Shown here: piece by piece, positions 1-8,296 of the stretch
Layout: each line of letters begins with the position of its first letter
Numbering within the stretch: position 1 is the first letter of the stretch
From: Prolixibacteraceae bacterium JC049
Lineage (GTDB): Bacteria > Bacteroidota > Bacteroidia > Bacteroidales > Prolixibacteraceae
DNA: 64,000 nt
Direction: 5' to 3'
Assembly: GCA_023369685.1 (NCBI GenBank)
Contig: SACZ01000002.1
Location: 372,001-436,000 of the forward strand
Translations under genes and position numbers: made by a program
The notes under the pieces: model-generated
Database searches by the model: none
Told to the model about the DNA's origin: nothing
What the model saw: the letters and a program-made list of their open reading frames with translations, nothing else

Positions 1-187
1 GCTTATTGGTTCCTTTTAAAATTGAGATCTCATATTCAATTTTCTTCGGATTGGTTTTGAAAGGTTTTTTTACAACAATAATGGAATCATTATCATCGGT
101 TTTTTCGGCTGTCTTTTTTGTTCCTGAAGTAAAACAGCTCGACAAAAAGGTAATCAATACCAGGTAGAAAGTAATTTTTTTCAGCAT
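1..187 (-). CDS. Putative lipoprotein, 3' part beyond window edge
   Basis: The first 62 codons of a gene that runs off the left edge are visible. It starts with an ATG at 187, followed by a lysine pair, a short hydrophobic stretch and the lipobox LSSC, with the lipidated Cys at residue 18. The product is therefore probably exported and anchored in a membrane as a lipoprotein. The mature part seen so far is Lys/Asp-rich with no recognised domain. It follows the alkyltransferase-like gene by 45 nt on the same strand and could share its transcript. The function is unknown. Confidence 0.7.
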   Translation of the reverse strand, partial: MLKKITFYLVLITFLSSCFTSGTKKTAEKTDDNDSIIVVKKPFKTNPKKIEYEISILKGTNK

Positions 188-232
188 TATAACTATTTTA
201 ATATTCCGAGGAAATATTTCCCCACCAATAAA

Positions 233-565
233 TTATTCTAACTCAAGTTCGTCCATTGGATTCCAGAAAACCGTTTCAAGGTTCTGAATTTGATCATCGA
301 CAATCACTATTCCCTCATTCTCCAGCAGCTCTCTCATTACTGATTGCCCTCCAAAGTGAGACTTTCCTGATAAAATGCCTTTTTGATTTACTACTCGATG
401 AGCCGGCACATAATAGTCGGTATGACGCAAGTTATTCAATGCCCAACCAACCATACGCGAAGACCTAGGGCTTCCCAAATAGCGGGCTATTGCACCATAA
501 CTAGTTACTTTTCCGACAGGAATAAGCGCAACCACTTGATATACTTGATCGTAAAAATCAGACAT
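233..565 (-). CDS. Alkyltransferase-like protein (ATL, MGMT family)
   Basis: This is a 110-residue protein made only of the DNA-binding domain of O6-alkylguanine-DNA alkyltransferases. The N-terminal segment with PVGKVTSYGAIA is the typical winged-helix entry of the family. The active-site motif, normally PCHRV, reads PAHRV here (Ala55), so the alkyl-accepting cysteine is missing. Family members without this Cys bind O6-alkylguanine, flip the base out and hand the lesion to nucleotide excision repair instead of repairing it themselves. A role as a cytoplasmic lesion-recognition protein is inferred from this. Most studied ATLs have Trp at this position, so Ala is a variant. The short length excludes a full Ada protein. 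Confidence 0.85.
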   Translation of the reverse strand: MSDFYDQVYQVVALIPVGKVTSYGAIARYLGSPRSSRMVGWALNNLRHTDYYVPAHRVVNQKGILSGKSHFGGQSVMRELLENEGIVIVDDQIQNLETVFWNPMDELELE

Positions 566-699
566 TTTATTTTCTTAATCGATGATATCATTGAACAATT
601 TGGTGGGATGTATTGCAATGCTATCATTGGAAGCTAATTTCAGCTTCTGCAATCAAAAATAGGAATCTTTGGCAACTGCGCCAAACAAATAGGTAAGTA

Positions 700-749
700 A
701 GAAAAATTATTGGCCTTGCAGAGATGATTTTGTCTCCAGCAAGGCCAAT
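700..749 (-). terminator. Rho-independent terminator after trmB
   Basis: An 11-bp perfect inverted repeat (attggccttgc at 709-719, gcaaggccaat at 739-749) lies 26 nt beyond the trmB stop. Read on the minus strand it is followed by a T-rich run. Confidence 0.75.
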
Positions 750-774
750 AAACAAGGAACCTAAGTTCGATTTA

Positions 775-1515
775 TTATAAATCCTTGGCCGAGCGACCAA
801 AGCTTCGATAGCTATCTTTTTCAATTTCTACATCTGGCTCTGTTAATTCGCCTTGATGCAGTTTAAACGAAATGTATTTAATGGTGATTCCACGATCGAG
901 CCATTGTTTTTCGTAATATGTCTTAATCTGAAGAATTTCATCCACTAAGTTCGATTCGTATAAGTTGTCGGTATTTTGAATCACTTCAAACTTATTCTCT
1001 TCTACCATGGCTTTGGTGTATTCATACTGAAAGTTACTATCGCACTTCAGATGTACTACTCCATCGGTTTTCAGGAAACGACGATAACGCTCCATAAAAA
1101 ACGTAGATGTTAGTCGTCGCGAAGTTTTCTTCATTTGTGGATCGGGAAATGTCAACCAAATATCTTCCACTTCACCTTCAGCAAAGAAGCGGTCGATCCC
1201 TTCGATATTGGTTCTTAAGAATGCTACATTCTTAATTCCTTCCAACTTCGACTCTTTGGCCCCTTTCCACATGCGAGAGCCTTTAATATCTACTCCGATA
1301 AAATTCTTTTCGGGATATTTTCGGGCTAAGTTTACTGTGTACTCTCCTTTTCCACAGCCCAATTCTAAAACAATAGGGTTATTGTTGCCAAACATTTTCT
1401 GGCTCCAGTTGCCTTTCAATTCATGATCGGCATTCATTACAGCACTGAATGGCACCTGAATAACGTGTTCGTATGACTCTAGATCAGCAAATTTCGATAA
1501 TTTATTCTTTCCCAC
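775..1515 (-). CDS. trmB: tRNA (guanine-N7)-methyltransferase TrmB
   Basis: A 246-residue cytoplasmic class I SAM-dependent methyltransferase that makes m7G46 in the variable loop of tRNAs. The SAM-binding motif [10 protein letters not shown] lies near residues 51-60, followed by FIGVDIKG. The family signature TFPDPQMKK with the downstream RRL is present. Bacterial TrmB proteins are usually 210-250 residues, so this looks complete. It begins 14 nt after the gldH stop and closes a same-strand block with ricT and gldH. A strong hairpin terminator follows it. Confidence 0.95.
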   Translation of the reverse strand: MGKNKLSKFADLESYEHVIQVPFSAVMNADHELKGNWSQKMFGNNNPIVLELGCGKGEYTVNLARKYPEKNFIGVDIKGSRMWKGAKESKLEGIKNVAFLRTNIEGIDRFFAEGEVEDIWLTFPDPQMKKTSRRLTSTFFMERYRRFLKTDGVVHLKCDSNFQYEYTKAMVEENKFEVIQNTDNLYESNLVDEILQIKTYYEKQWLDRGITIKYISFKLHQGELTEPDVEIEKDSYRSFGRSAKDL

Positions 1516-1529
1516 TGCTCTCTTCTATT

Positions 1530-2015
1530 TTATCGCTTTTCAATTCTAATTCCTATATCTGAAATACCTGGCAAAATGGTCTTACGCATTCCGTGTTGTA
1601 CTTCAACTCGATATTCTCCCGAAACCGGAAAATTCACATTCGATTTAAATGGAAATTGGTTATCGAAAATATCGCCAATTCCACTTCCTTTCCATTTTCC
1701 TGATAAGTCGGCTAAAGTATATTCAATGGTATCGCCAATGCATTTCCCATCGGGACTATAAATCTTAACAAACAACCAGATGTTACTATTGGGGTAATTG
1801 CCCATATTACGAACATTCACCATCAGATTATTAGCCGAAATAGTATCGGTAATATCTACATTGAAACTCACCAATGAATCTTTATGCCATCCCTCTTTCT
1901 CAATCGGTTTATAATCTTCATAAACTCTTGAGAAATCGCACGCCCACATAAATAGCAGGAGTGCAGGAACAACCAACCATTTAAGATTCACTCTTTGGAT
2001 TCGGTTTTTGTCCAT
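1530..2015 (-). CDS. gldH: Gliding motility lipoprotein GldH
   Basis: A 161-residue lipoprotein. After a short basic N-terminus there is a hydrophobic segment ending in FMWAC, which fits a lipobox with the lipidated Cys near residue 26. The mature part contains the GldH-type features DTxxxNNLxVNVRNxGNYPxSNIWLFV and an FPV-GEYRVEVQHGMR ending. GldH was described as needed for gliding motility in Flavobacterium, and homologues are widespread in Bacteroidota including non-gliders. The open frame continues upstream inside ricT to 2330, but that part is only ricT read out of frame. I chose the ATG at 2015 because it puts the signal peptide at the N-terminus. This makes a 35-nt overlap with ricT and suggests translational coupling. 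An in-frame GTG eight codons later is an alternative. Confidence 0.85.
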   Translation of the reverse strand: MDKNRIQRVNLKWLVVPALLLFMWACDFSRVYEDYKPIEKEGWHKDSLVSFNVDITDTISANNLMVNVRNMGNYPNSNIWLFVKIYSPDGKCIGDTIEYTLADLSGKWKGSGIGDIFDNQFPFKSNVNFPVSGEYRVEVQHGMRKTILPGISDIGIRIEKR

Positions 2016-3405
2016 TTGAGTTATTCTGGTTTCTTCTGTTTTTATTTGCTGGTCGCTTACCATTGCCATTCCCGTTTCCATTTCCATTCCCATTTCGGTT
2101 GTTGTTTCTGGATGGCTTGCGGCGATTATTATTTCTCTCGTTCTTGTTTTCAGAACCACTCTCGGCTTTACGCGGATTTTGACTCTGGTTTTCTTTATGC
2201 TGTCCCTGTCCTTGCGGCTTACGGTTTTTGTTTCCTCCGTTTCCTTGCTGGCGCGACTGAGAGCGCTTCTCTCCATCTTTTCCTGCAGGACGCTTCTTAC
2301 GACGGCGTTTCTTTCTTGAACGCTCTTCATCTTCGTTGAAACGATTCAGGTCATCGTGCATAATATGACTCTGGAAACCTAGCTCCTCAACTACAGCCAT
2401 TCCTGCAGCTTCGCTTTCCAGTTTCTCCACTTTTTCGCCCTTGCGGTTACGAGAAATAACATCTTTGGCTCTATCGACAGAAATGGCCACTTGTCCCATT
2501 GGAGCAATATCTTCTGGTGCATACCAAAGTAAGCGTTTGAAAATATCGGCTTTTAGGAATACATAGTTTCCTTCTTTGGTTTTCAATGGCACCGCTGCAC
2601 TTGGGAAATCTTTCTGTGCATCGATGTAGCAATCCAATTCGAAGTTCAAACAACATTTTAGTTTACTACACTGACCTGCCAGCTTCTGTGGATTAAGCGA
2701 AATTTCCTGGTAACGAGCAGCTGTTGTGGTTACCGAAACGAAATTGGAAATCCATGTGCTACAACAAAGCTCACGCCCACAAGGTCCGATACCTCCGATG
2801 CGCCCGGCTTCCTGACGTGCTCCAATTTGTTTCATTTCGATACGAATGCGGAAACGTTCGGCCAACACTTTAATCAACTGGCGGAAATCCACACGCTCGT
2901 CGGCAATGTAGTAGAAAATGGCTTTGGTTCTATCTCCTTGATATTCTACATCACCAATTTTCATTGCCAATCCCAGGTCAGAAGTAATTTGGCGCGACTT
3001 GATCATCGTTTGATGCTCCAGCGCAATTGCCTCTTTCCACTTATCGATATCGGCAGGCTTTGCTTTACGGTAAATTTTACGCAGCTCGCCATTCACATAG
3101 GTTACTTTGTGCTTCTTCATTTGCTCCAGCACCAAGTCGCCAGTAAGTGATACAATTCCAATATCGTGACCAGGATTTGCCTCTACCGCAACAATATCGC
3201 CCACTTTCAAGCGAATATTATTGGGATTTTGGTAGTAATCTTTTCGCGTATTTTTAAATCGAACCTCAATTAAACTTGAGGTATTGATTGTGTCTTTTAT
3301 ATCGCTAAGCCAATCGTGAACATAAAGCTTGGCTGCACTTCCGTGCTTGCCACATCCTCCACATCCTCTGGCTTTAAAATCTTCAGTACATGTTGAACAA
3401 TCCAT
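1981..3405 (-). CDS. ricT: PSP1-domain protein RicT, copy 1, with long basic tail
   Basis: A 474-residue protein of the RicT/YaaT (PSP1) family. In Bacillus, RicT works with RicA and RicF in an Fe-S-containing complex that affects RNA processing and tRNA methylthiolation. Cysteines are abundant: C3, C6, C14 and C17 at the N-terminus, then CGRELCC and KLKCC further on, which are hallmark family motifs. After about residue 350 the protein becomes a low-complexity Lys/Arg/Asn/Gly/Gln tail of about 120 residues, likely disordered and RNA-binding. The tail includes six NG dipeptides in a row. The second copy at 50054-51157 has a much shorter tail and lacks C14/C17. It is followed by gldH and trmB, and holB lies 141 nt upstream. 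Confidence 0.9.
   Translation of the reverse strand: MDCSTCTEDFKARGCGGCGKHGSAAKLYVHDWLSDIKDTINTSSLIEVRFKNTRKDYYQNPNNIRLKVGDIVAVEANPGHDIGIVSLTGDLVLEQMKKHKVTYVNGELRKIYRKAKPADIDKWKEAIALEHQTMIKSRQITSDLGLAMKIGDVEYQGDRTKAIFYYIADERVDFRQLIKVLAERFRIRIEMKQIGARQEAGRIGGIGPCGRELCCSTWISNFVSVTTTAARYQEISLNPQKLAGQCSKLKCCLNFELDCYIDAQKDFPSAAVPLKTKEGNYVFLKADIFKRLLWYAPEDIAPMGQVAISVDRAKDVISRNRKGEKVEKLESEAAGMAVVEELGFQSHIMHDDLNRFNEDEERSRKKRRRKKRPAGKDGEKRSQSRQQGNGGNKNRKPQGQGQHKENQSQNPRKAESGSENKNERNNNRRKPSRNNNRNGNGNGNGNGNGKRPANKNRRNQNNSNGQKPNPKSES
2059..2094 (-). repeat. Hexanucleotide tandem repeat in ricT tail
   Basis: Six in-frame units of AATGGN (one with AAC) encode (Asn-Gly)6 in the basic tail of RicT. Copy number could vary by slippage without shifting the frame. 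Confidence 0.8.
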
Positions 3406-3426
3406 AAATGGGTATATATATTTGAT

Positions 3427-3440
3427 AGCCGTATACGGCT
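3427..3440. promoter_or_regulatory. 14-bp perfect palindrome in ricT leader
   Basis: The sequence agccgtatacggct is its own reverse complement. It lies between the predicted -7 element and the ricT start codon, so it could be an operator. It has no spacer to form a stable loop. No regulator is known for it. Confidence 0.3.
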
Positions 3441-3461
3441 CTTGTGTCTAAAAAATAAATA

Positions 3462-3469
3462 CAAAAGTA
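3462..3469 (-). promoter_or_regulatory. Putative -7 element (TAnnTTTG) for ricT
   Basis: Read on the minus strand the bases are TACTTTTG, matching the Bacteroidota -7 consensus TAnnTTTG. This would give a leader of about 50 nt. A clear TTTG -33 box is not visible. Confidence 0.45.
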
Positions 3470-3546
3470 ACGATTTAACGCTATGCATAAAACTTTCGGA
3501 CTGTTTCTACATCAATTTCAATTGATTATAAACACATATCGACCTA

Positions 3547-4671
3547 TTAAAGGCGGATAAGTTTTACCACTTTTAGTGCTAAATCCATAAAAATAATTCG
3601 CCCATTTCCATTCATGCTGATATGCTGATGTGCACGTTCCAACTCTTCGGAAATTTTAATCACATTTCGCTCATTGATAAACGGAGAGAACTTTTGTGAG
3701 AAATTCATCTCTTCATTACTCAGATAGCTCATGTCGGGCTGCTTAAAGTTGAGAATAAAATTCTCACGAATCAACCTTAATGAATAATTTAAAAACAGTT
3801 TTTGTCTTTCGCGGCCTACTGCCGACACCTCATCGACCCAATCGAACAGCTCTAACAACTTACGAGAATAGGTTAATCGCATCAATTCCACGAACTTCTG
3901 AAAATAATAAGCCTGATGCTCGTCTTTCAGCAAAAGATTACGTGCCTGAATAAGATTTCCTCCGGCCAGGTGCACCAATTTATTCACATCGTAATTGGCT
4001 GTTTCAGGCCACCTCTGAATGGCTTCCAGCATACTCTGGTCATCGATCTTACCTACCTTCACCAACTGAGTTCTGGATCTGATGGTACCAATAATCTTAT
4101 CTAAGTCTTCCGAAATTAACAAGAAAAGTGTTTTAGACGGTGGTTCCTCGATCATCTTCAGCAACTTGTTGGAAGCTACTACATGCATCTTCTCGGGCAA
4201 CCAGATGATCATCACCTTATACTCCCCTTCGAATGTCTTAAGCGATAATTTTCGAATTATCTCATCGCTTTCATGAGAATAGATCATTCCCTGAGCATTC
4301 TCAACACCAATATTATCGAACCATTGCTCTATGTTGAAGTAAGGTTCTTTGATAATTGTTTCGCGCCATTCGTTCAGAAAGTGATCACTTACCGGATCTT
4401 TATATTTGGGAGTTTTCACCACCGGATATACGAAATGCAAATCGGGATGAATCAGTTTCTCGTATTTTTTACATGAAGGACACTGTCCACACGAATCCTC
4501 TTCCGTTCTGTTTGCACACGAAATATATTGTGCATAGGCAATTGCCAAGGCCAGTTTACCAACACCTTCGGTACCGTAAAACATCTGGGCATGACTAATT
4601 CTGGATTCTAAAACAGATCTTCGCAACTGCTTTTTAGTTGCCTCTTGTCCAATTATATCTTTAAACTGCAT
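3547..4671 (-). CDS. holB: DNA polymerase III clamp loader subunit delta prime
   Basis: A 374-residue clamp-loader AAA+ protein. It has an N-terminal IIGQEATKKQLRRSV segment, the P-loop-like GTEGVGK near residues 34-40, a zinc-binding cysteine group (C53, C62, C65, C68) and a sensor region ending in TIRSRTQLV. The arginine-containing SRT motif is the hallmark of clamp-loader subunits. It helps load the beta clamp during replication. The length is normal for the phylum. It lies upstream of ricT, as in many Bacteroidota genomes, but the 141-nt gap has its own promoter-like element, so ricT may not depend only on the holB transcript. Confidence 0.93.
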   Translation of the reverse strand: MQFKDIIGQEATKKQLRRSVLESRISHAQMFYGTEGVGKLALAIAYAQYISCANRTEEDSCGQCPSCKKYEKLIHPDLHFVYPVVKTPKYKDPVSDHFLNEWRETIIKEPYFNIEQWFDNIGVENAQGMIYSHESDEIIRKLSLKTFEGEYKVMIIWLPEKMHVVASNKLLKMIEEPPSKTLFLLISEDLDKIIGTIRSRTQLVKVGKIDDQSMLEAIQRWPETANYDVNKLVHLAGGNLIQARNLLLKDEHQAYYFQKFVELMRLTYSRKLLELFDWVDEVSAVGRERQKLFLNYSLRLIRENFILNFKQPDMSYLSNEEMNFSQKFSPFINERNVIKISEELERAHQHISMNGNGRIIFMDLALKVVKLIRL

Positions 4672-4723
4672 AGTGAGCCATTTTCAGCAAAAATCAAAGG
4701 TAATAAATAATGGCTAGTAACGA

Positions 4724-5632
4724 CTACTTAACACTCTTCTTATAGTACCCGAAAGTTAATGTGGCTCGAAGAAATATATTATTATTCAGTTTAAATTCTC
4801 TCATCTTTTTATTGCCATCGTAAAAGCCGTAACGTCTTCTGAAAGTATAACCTGCACCGATTTTAATCTTCGAATAATCATTCAACTGATGAACCCAATC
4901 CAGCACTCCTCCAATGTTTTGCATTCGCACATTATCGATAGGTACCACCTTGTTCTGAACACCACCTGCATTAGTTACATCCAGATTTTTTCCCAGACGC
5001 ATATTCTCTCCGGTAAGAGCAAGTCCGGCTCCTAATTCATTCTTTGGAGAGATCTGGCATTTTACTCCCAACTTAGGGAAACCGAAATTGGCTTGCCATT
5101 TTCCGCCCCATTTCATTTTATAAGAAACATATGGCAACGGCGAAGGAAACCCTAAACTACTGGAGTACATTGCACCAAAATGCAGCATACTTCCTGAAGG
5201 ATACCTCTTCATAAAAGCAAACAAGCCATAAAACTGAATGTCTTTAAGCTGTACACTACCCTCAAAATTAGAAGATAAAGTCGGTGAAAAAGAAATAATA
5301 TAAGGCAACCTATTCTCTCTTATATTCAAATAAGTAAAGCGGTATGAAAACGAGTTAAACTCTTCCAGTTCAGAACTGGTAAAATTGATTGGATCTTGGT
5401 TATAACTTACATTCAGATTAGAATAATTAAGTGTATGAAAGATGTAATCTTTTGATTTTAGCTTTTGAGGAATAGTTAACTCTGCACCATATTTGGTAAA
5501 AGCTATTTTACTATCCAACTCGGTATTTCCAGAACCAATGTGAACATAGTCCAACTTTAATATATCTCTACTTTGCGCCCATGTTAAGCTACTTAATAGG
5601 CACAATAATGCAATGCAAAAAACGCTCTTCAA
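4724..5632 (-). CDS. Outer-membrane beta-barrel protein (DUF6268-like)
   Basis: A 302-residue protein with a clear signal peptide ending in TWAQ (cleavage near residue 20). The rest consists of alternating hydrophobic/polar beta strands with many aromatic residues and a final strand ending in LRATLTFGYYKKSVK, which fits an outer-membrane barrel. The pattern resembles DUF6268, a family without known function, but I assign this only from the general look. It starts 46 nt downstream of ruvC on the same strand and probably shares the promoter at 8163-8170. Confidence 0.65.
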   Translation of the reverse strand: MKSVFCIALLCLLSSLTWAQSRDILKLDYVHIGSGNTELDSKIAFTKYGAELTIPQKLKSKDYIFHTLNYSNLNVSYNQDPINFTSSELEEFNSFSYRFTYLNIRENRLPYIISFSPTLSSNFEGSVQLKDIQFYGLFAFMKRYPSGSMLHFGAMYSSSLGFPSPLPYVSYKMKWGGKWQANFGFPKLGVKCQISPKNELGAGLALTGENMRLGKNLDVTNAGGVQNKVVPIDNVRMQNIGGVLDWVHQLNDYSKIKIGAGYTFRRRYGFYDGNKKMREFKLNNNIFLRATLTFGYYKKSVK

Positions 5633-5678
5633 AATAATTCTTTATTATATCCCAGTTGATAACGCTACCCCAATACAA

Positions 5679-6233
5679 TTATTGCTTAATCCTATCGGGA
5701 TTCTTCTTCATGAAATCTTTCCAGCCACTATAGCCGGCTGTTTTTATTGGTCTACTCGACTCCAGATGGTGACAAACAGCCACAGCAATAGCATCGGTAG
5801 CATCCAGTTCCTGAGGCATTTCTTCAATCTTAAAAATCTTCTGAAGAAAGTAAGCCACCTGCTCTTTGGATGCACGTCCCATTCCTGTTATCGACTGTTT
5901 TACTCGTAGCGGGGCATATTCGAAGATGGGCTTATTGCGACTCAATGCTGCAGCCATAGCCACTCCCTGTGCGCGTCCCAACTTCAACATCGACTGCACA
6001 TTTTTTCCATAGAAAGGTGCCTCTAAAGCCACTTCATCAGGCTGATATGTTTCTACAAGATGTAACACTCGATTAAAAAGGTGCTGCAATTTTTTATAAT
6101 GGGTACCGTACCCTTTGGCATGAATAACGCCCATAGTAATGAGTTTAGTCTCTTTGCCTTCCACTGCAATTAATCCATATCCCATCACATTACTTCCCGG
6201 GTCGATTCCTAATATTACTTTCTTCTTATCCAC
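5679..6233 (-). CDS. ruvC: Holliday junction resolvase RuvC
   Basis: A 184-residue endonuclease that cuts Holliday junctions after RuvAB branch migration. All four acidic catalytic residues can be placed: D11 in GIDPGS, E71 in LEAPFYGKN, and D144 and D147 in LDATDAIAVA. The basic KQSITGMGRASKEQV segment that contacts DNA is also present. Only 3 nt separate it from the upstream TPR gene, so the two are surely co-transcribed. The N-terminal MDKKKVILGIDPG supports the ATG chosen. Confidence 0.95.
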   Translation of the reverse strand: MDKKKVILGIDPGSNVMGYGLIAVEGKETKLITMGVIHAKGYGTHYKKLQHLFNRVLHLVETYQPDEVALEAPFYGKNVQSMLKLGRAQGVAMAAALSRNKPIFEYAPLRVKQSITGMGRASKEQVAYFLQKIFKIEEMPQELDATDAIAVAVCHHLESSRPIKTAGYSGWKDFMKKNPDRIKQ

Positions 6234-6236
6234 TAA

Positions 6237-8078
6237 TTACGAGTTTGGGGTTGTGTTTAAATCCTGGTATTTCTTCCGCGCTTCATTGGCATATGCACTG
6301 GAAGGATATCTTAAAATCAGATTTCTAAACCATGTTTTAGCTTCTGCCGGTTGCTTCAACTGATCTTCATATAATTTTCCAATCATAAACATGGCATCAT
6401 CGGCTAAAATCCCGGAAGAATACTGATCTGAAATTCGTTTTAATGCAGCTACTGCATCTGTATACTTATGCTGGCGAATCAAGATTTGAGCCTTTCGATA
6501 TAACGCCTCATCAGCCAACGAATGGTCTGCAAAATTGGTTAGCAACGTATCGATCGATTGCAATGCAGGAACCTCTTGACGCTTAAAAATGTAATACTCT
6601 ATTCGAGCAAAATTCTTCAATGCCACATCTGTGGTATCCAGGTTCGAGTTGGCTCCAATTAACATGGCTAAATCGATGGCATCATTCGATGTCAACTTCG
6701 AAGTGCTCCCTTTAATGGCATCCAACTGAGCTTTAGCCCAGGCAAAATCACCAATTAAAAAGCCCAAGCGCGCTTTCTTCCATTTTGCCTGATCGGCCAT
6801 AGGATGGTTTCTTGACAAATCGATTGCTTGAGAATAGTATAGCGTAGCCTGCCATGGATCACTATTGATAGAATAGATATCAGCCATTTCAATTTTCGCT
6901 TCTGCTCTCATCACCGTATTCAGCTGTCTTACTTTCATCAGCTCTTCCAGACTTTTAATCGCCTCTTCGGTTTGATGCAGATAAAAAGCCAACACATGGG
7001 CACGCTGAATGGCTACTTTATAAGTCTGATGATTGATCTTCAGGTTTTCTATCGCCTTGTCAGCCATTTCAATAAATGGTTGAACAACTTCCGATGTAGG
7101 TGCCGACATTGACTCAATACGCTCAAATTCCATATCGATCATTTGCAACCATGAAGCACGATAATAGCTAGTGGTTTTTCCTGTTGCTATTAAATATTGA
7201 TAAGCCTTTCTCGCAATATCGAACTGCTTAATTTGACGAGCAGAACGAGCCAGCGTAAAAATTTGGCTACTCTCTTTATTGGTTTCGGCATTTAAACTTG
7301 TTAGCGCATCGTATGCCTTTTCGAACTGCTTTCTATTGATATAAATCCAAATCTGCAAACGCTTATACGGTAAATACGACGGATCGCTATTGGCTGCGTT
7401 CTGTACCTTTTCCTGCAAAAGCTTAGCTGTTTCATCGCCCGACAAATCGGCCATTGCAGAGTTAAAATAACTTTGAATAATGGATAGTCTGGTTTTATCC
7501 GTTTTTAGCCATTTTAGGAACACATCGGCCATTTTATCGTAGTTACGCATAATGCGATAAAGCCTTCCCTGGTCGTAATAGAAAACTACTTCTGAAGTTT
7601 TCCTTTTTCCTATATCCAGTGCTTTCTGAGCCCAAACAAACTCCTGAGAATTAATAAATGTATTTACCAATGTACTGGTCGTTCCCTGATCTCCTTTCAA
7701 CTTCTGCAATGCTTCGTTATAGTATTGCTCTGTTTTCTTATTGTCTTTTTGAGCTTTAAATATTTGCCCCAAAGTAATGTAATAATGAATCTGAGAAGGG
7801 TGTTTTCTCATGTATCGCTTCACCTCTTTTTCGGCATCTTTGAAATTCTCTGACCGAATTAACGATGTGATATAGCTATTGAAGTAGGTCGAAATATTTG
7901 TTTTGGTATAAAGCTGTCGGTACAATTCTGCAGCTTTGGCATATTGCCCTCCATTAAAGTACTGACTTGCCAATTGAGGCGTCTTGTCTACTTTAAATTG
8001 CTGCGCAACACCTGCAGTAATACAAAAAATTGAAAATACGATTATAAGTAGATATCTCATTTGTCTGTTCTTAGCCAT
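6237..8078 (-). CDS. Periplasmic tetratricopeptide-repeat protein
   Basis: A 613-residue protein with a signal peptide (hydrophobic segment after MRYLL, cleavage near VAQQ at about residue 26). The rest is helical repeats, many with TPR spacing such as GGQYAKAAELYRQLY and HKYTDAVAALKRI, and the C-terminal repeats resemble tol-pal YbgF or BamD-type scaffolds. It probably acts as a protein-interaction scaffold in the periplasm, with no specific partner identifiable. The first Met is six codons before a second, MRYLL, which could be the real start. It heads an operon with ruvC and the beta-barrel gene. Confidence 0.85.
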   Translation of the reverse strand: MAKNRQMRYLLIIVFSIFCITAGVAQQFKVDKTPQLASQYFNGGQYAKAAELYRQLYTKTNISTYFNSYITSLIRSENFKDAEKEVKRYMRKHPSQIHYYITLGQIFKAQKDNKKTEQYYNEALQKLKGDQGTTSTLVNTFINSQEFVWAQKALDIGKRKTSEVVFYYDQGRLYRIMRNYDKMADVFLKWLKTDKTRLSIIQSYFNSAMADLSGDETAKLLQEKVQNAANSDPSYLPYKRLQIWIYINRKQFEKAYDALTSLNAETNKESSQIFTLARSARQIKQFDIARKAYQYLIATGKTTSYYRASWLQMIDMEFERIESMSAPTSEVVQPFIEMADKAIENLKINHQTYKVAIQRAHVLAFYLHQTEEAIKSLEELMKVRQLNTVMRAEAKIEMADIYSINSDPWQATLYYSQAIDLSRNHPMADQAKWKKARLGFLIGDFAWAKAQLDAIKGSTSKLTSNDAIDLAMLIGANSNLDTTDVALKNFARIEYYIFKRQEVPALQSIDTLLTNFADHSLADEALYRKAQILIRQHKYTDAVAALKRISDQYSSGILADDAMFMIGKLYEDQLKQPAEAKTWFRNLILRYPSSAYANEARKKYQDLNTTPNS

Positions 8079-8084
8079 TTAAGA

Positions 8085-8106
8085 TGATTGCCTAAAGTCG
8101 CAATCA
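8085..8106 (-). promoter_or_regulatory. Small hairpin just upstream of the TPR start
   Basis: A 7-bp inverted repeat (tgattgc and gcaatca) with an 8-nt loop ends 7 nt before the ATG at 8078, inside the predicted leader. It could affect translation initiation, but nothing else supports this. Confidence 0.3.
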
Positions 8107-8162
8107 TGCTTTCTATTGATTAACCCATTTAAACGCCATTCGGTTTAAAACACACTATTCTT

Positions 8163-8170
8163 CAAAAGTA
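8163..8170 (-). promoter_or_regulatory. Putative -7 element for TPR-ruvC-barrel operon
   Basis: The minus strand reads TACTTTTG, a match to TAnnTTTG. The leader would be about 75-80 nt. The -33 position is only T-rich. Confidence 0.5.
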
Positions 8171-8296
8171 ACAAATCTCAATTAAAACAGTGCTATGGCA
8201 AAAGTGAACTAACGCCATAAAATAGAAAGAAGAGATCAACCACATGAGCCGACCCCTTCTAACATTAAAAAACAGACTATAGACTACAGAAAAATC

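Noticed and set aside
233-565. Active O6-methylguanine-DNA methyltransferase
   Set aside because: The acceptor cysteine is replaced by Ala and the N-terminal domain is missing.
2016-2330. N-terminal extension of the gldH frame
   Set aside because: It is ricT read in another frame, repetitive and without a signal peptide; the ATG at 2015 places the lipoprotein signal correctly.
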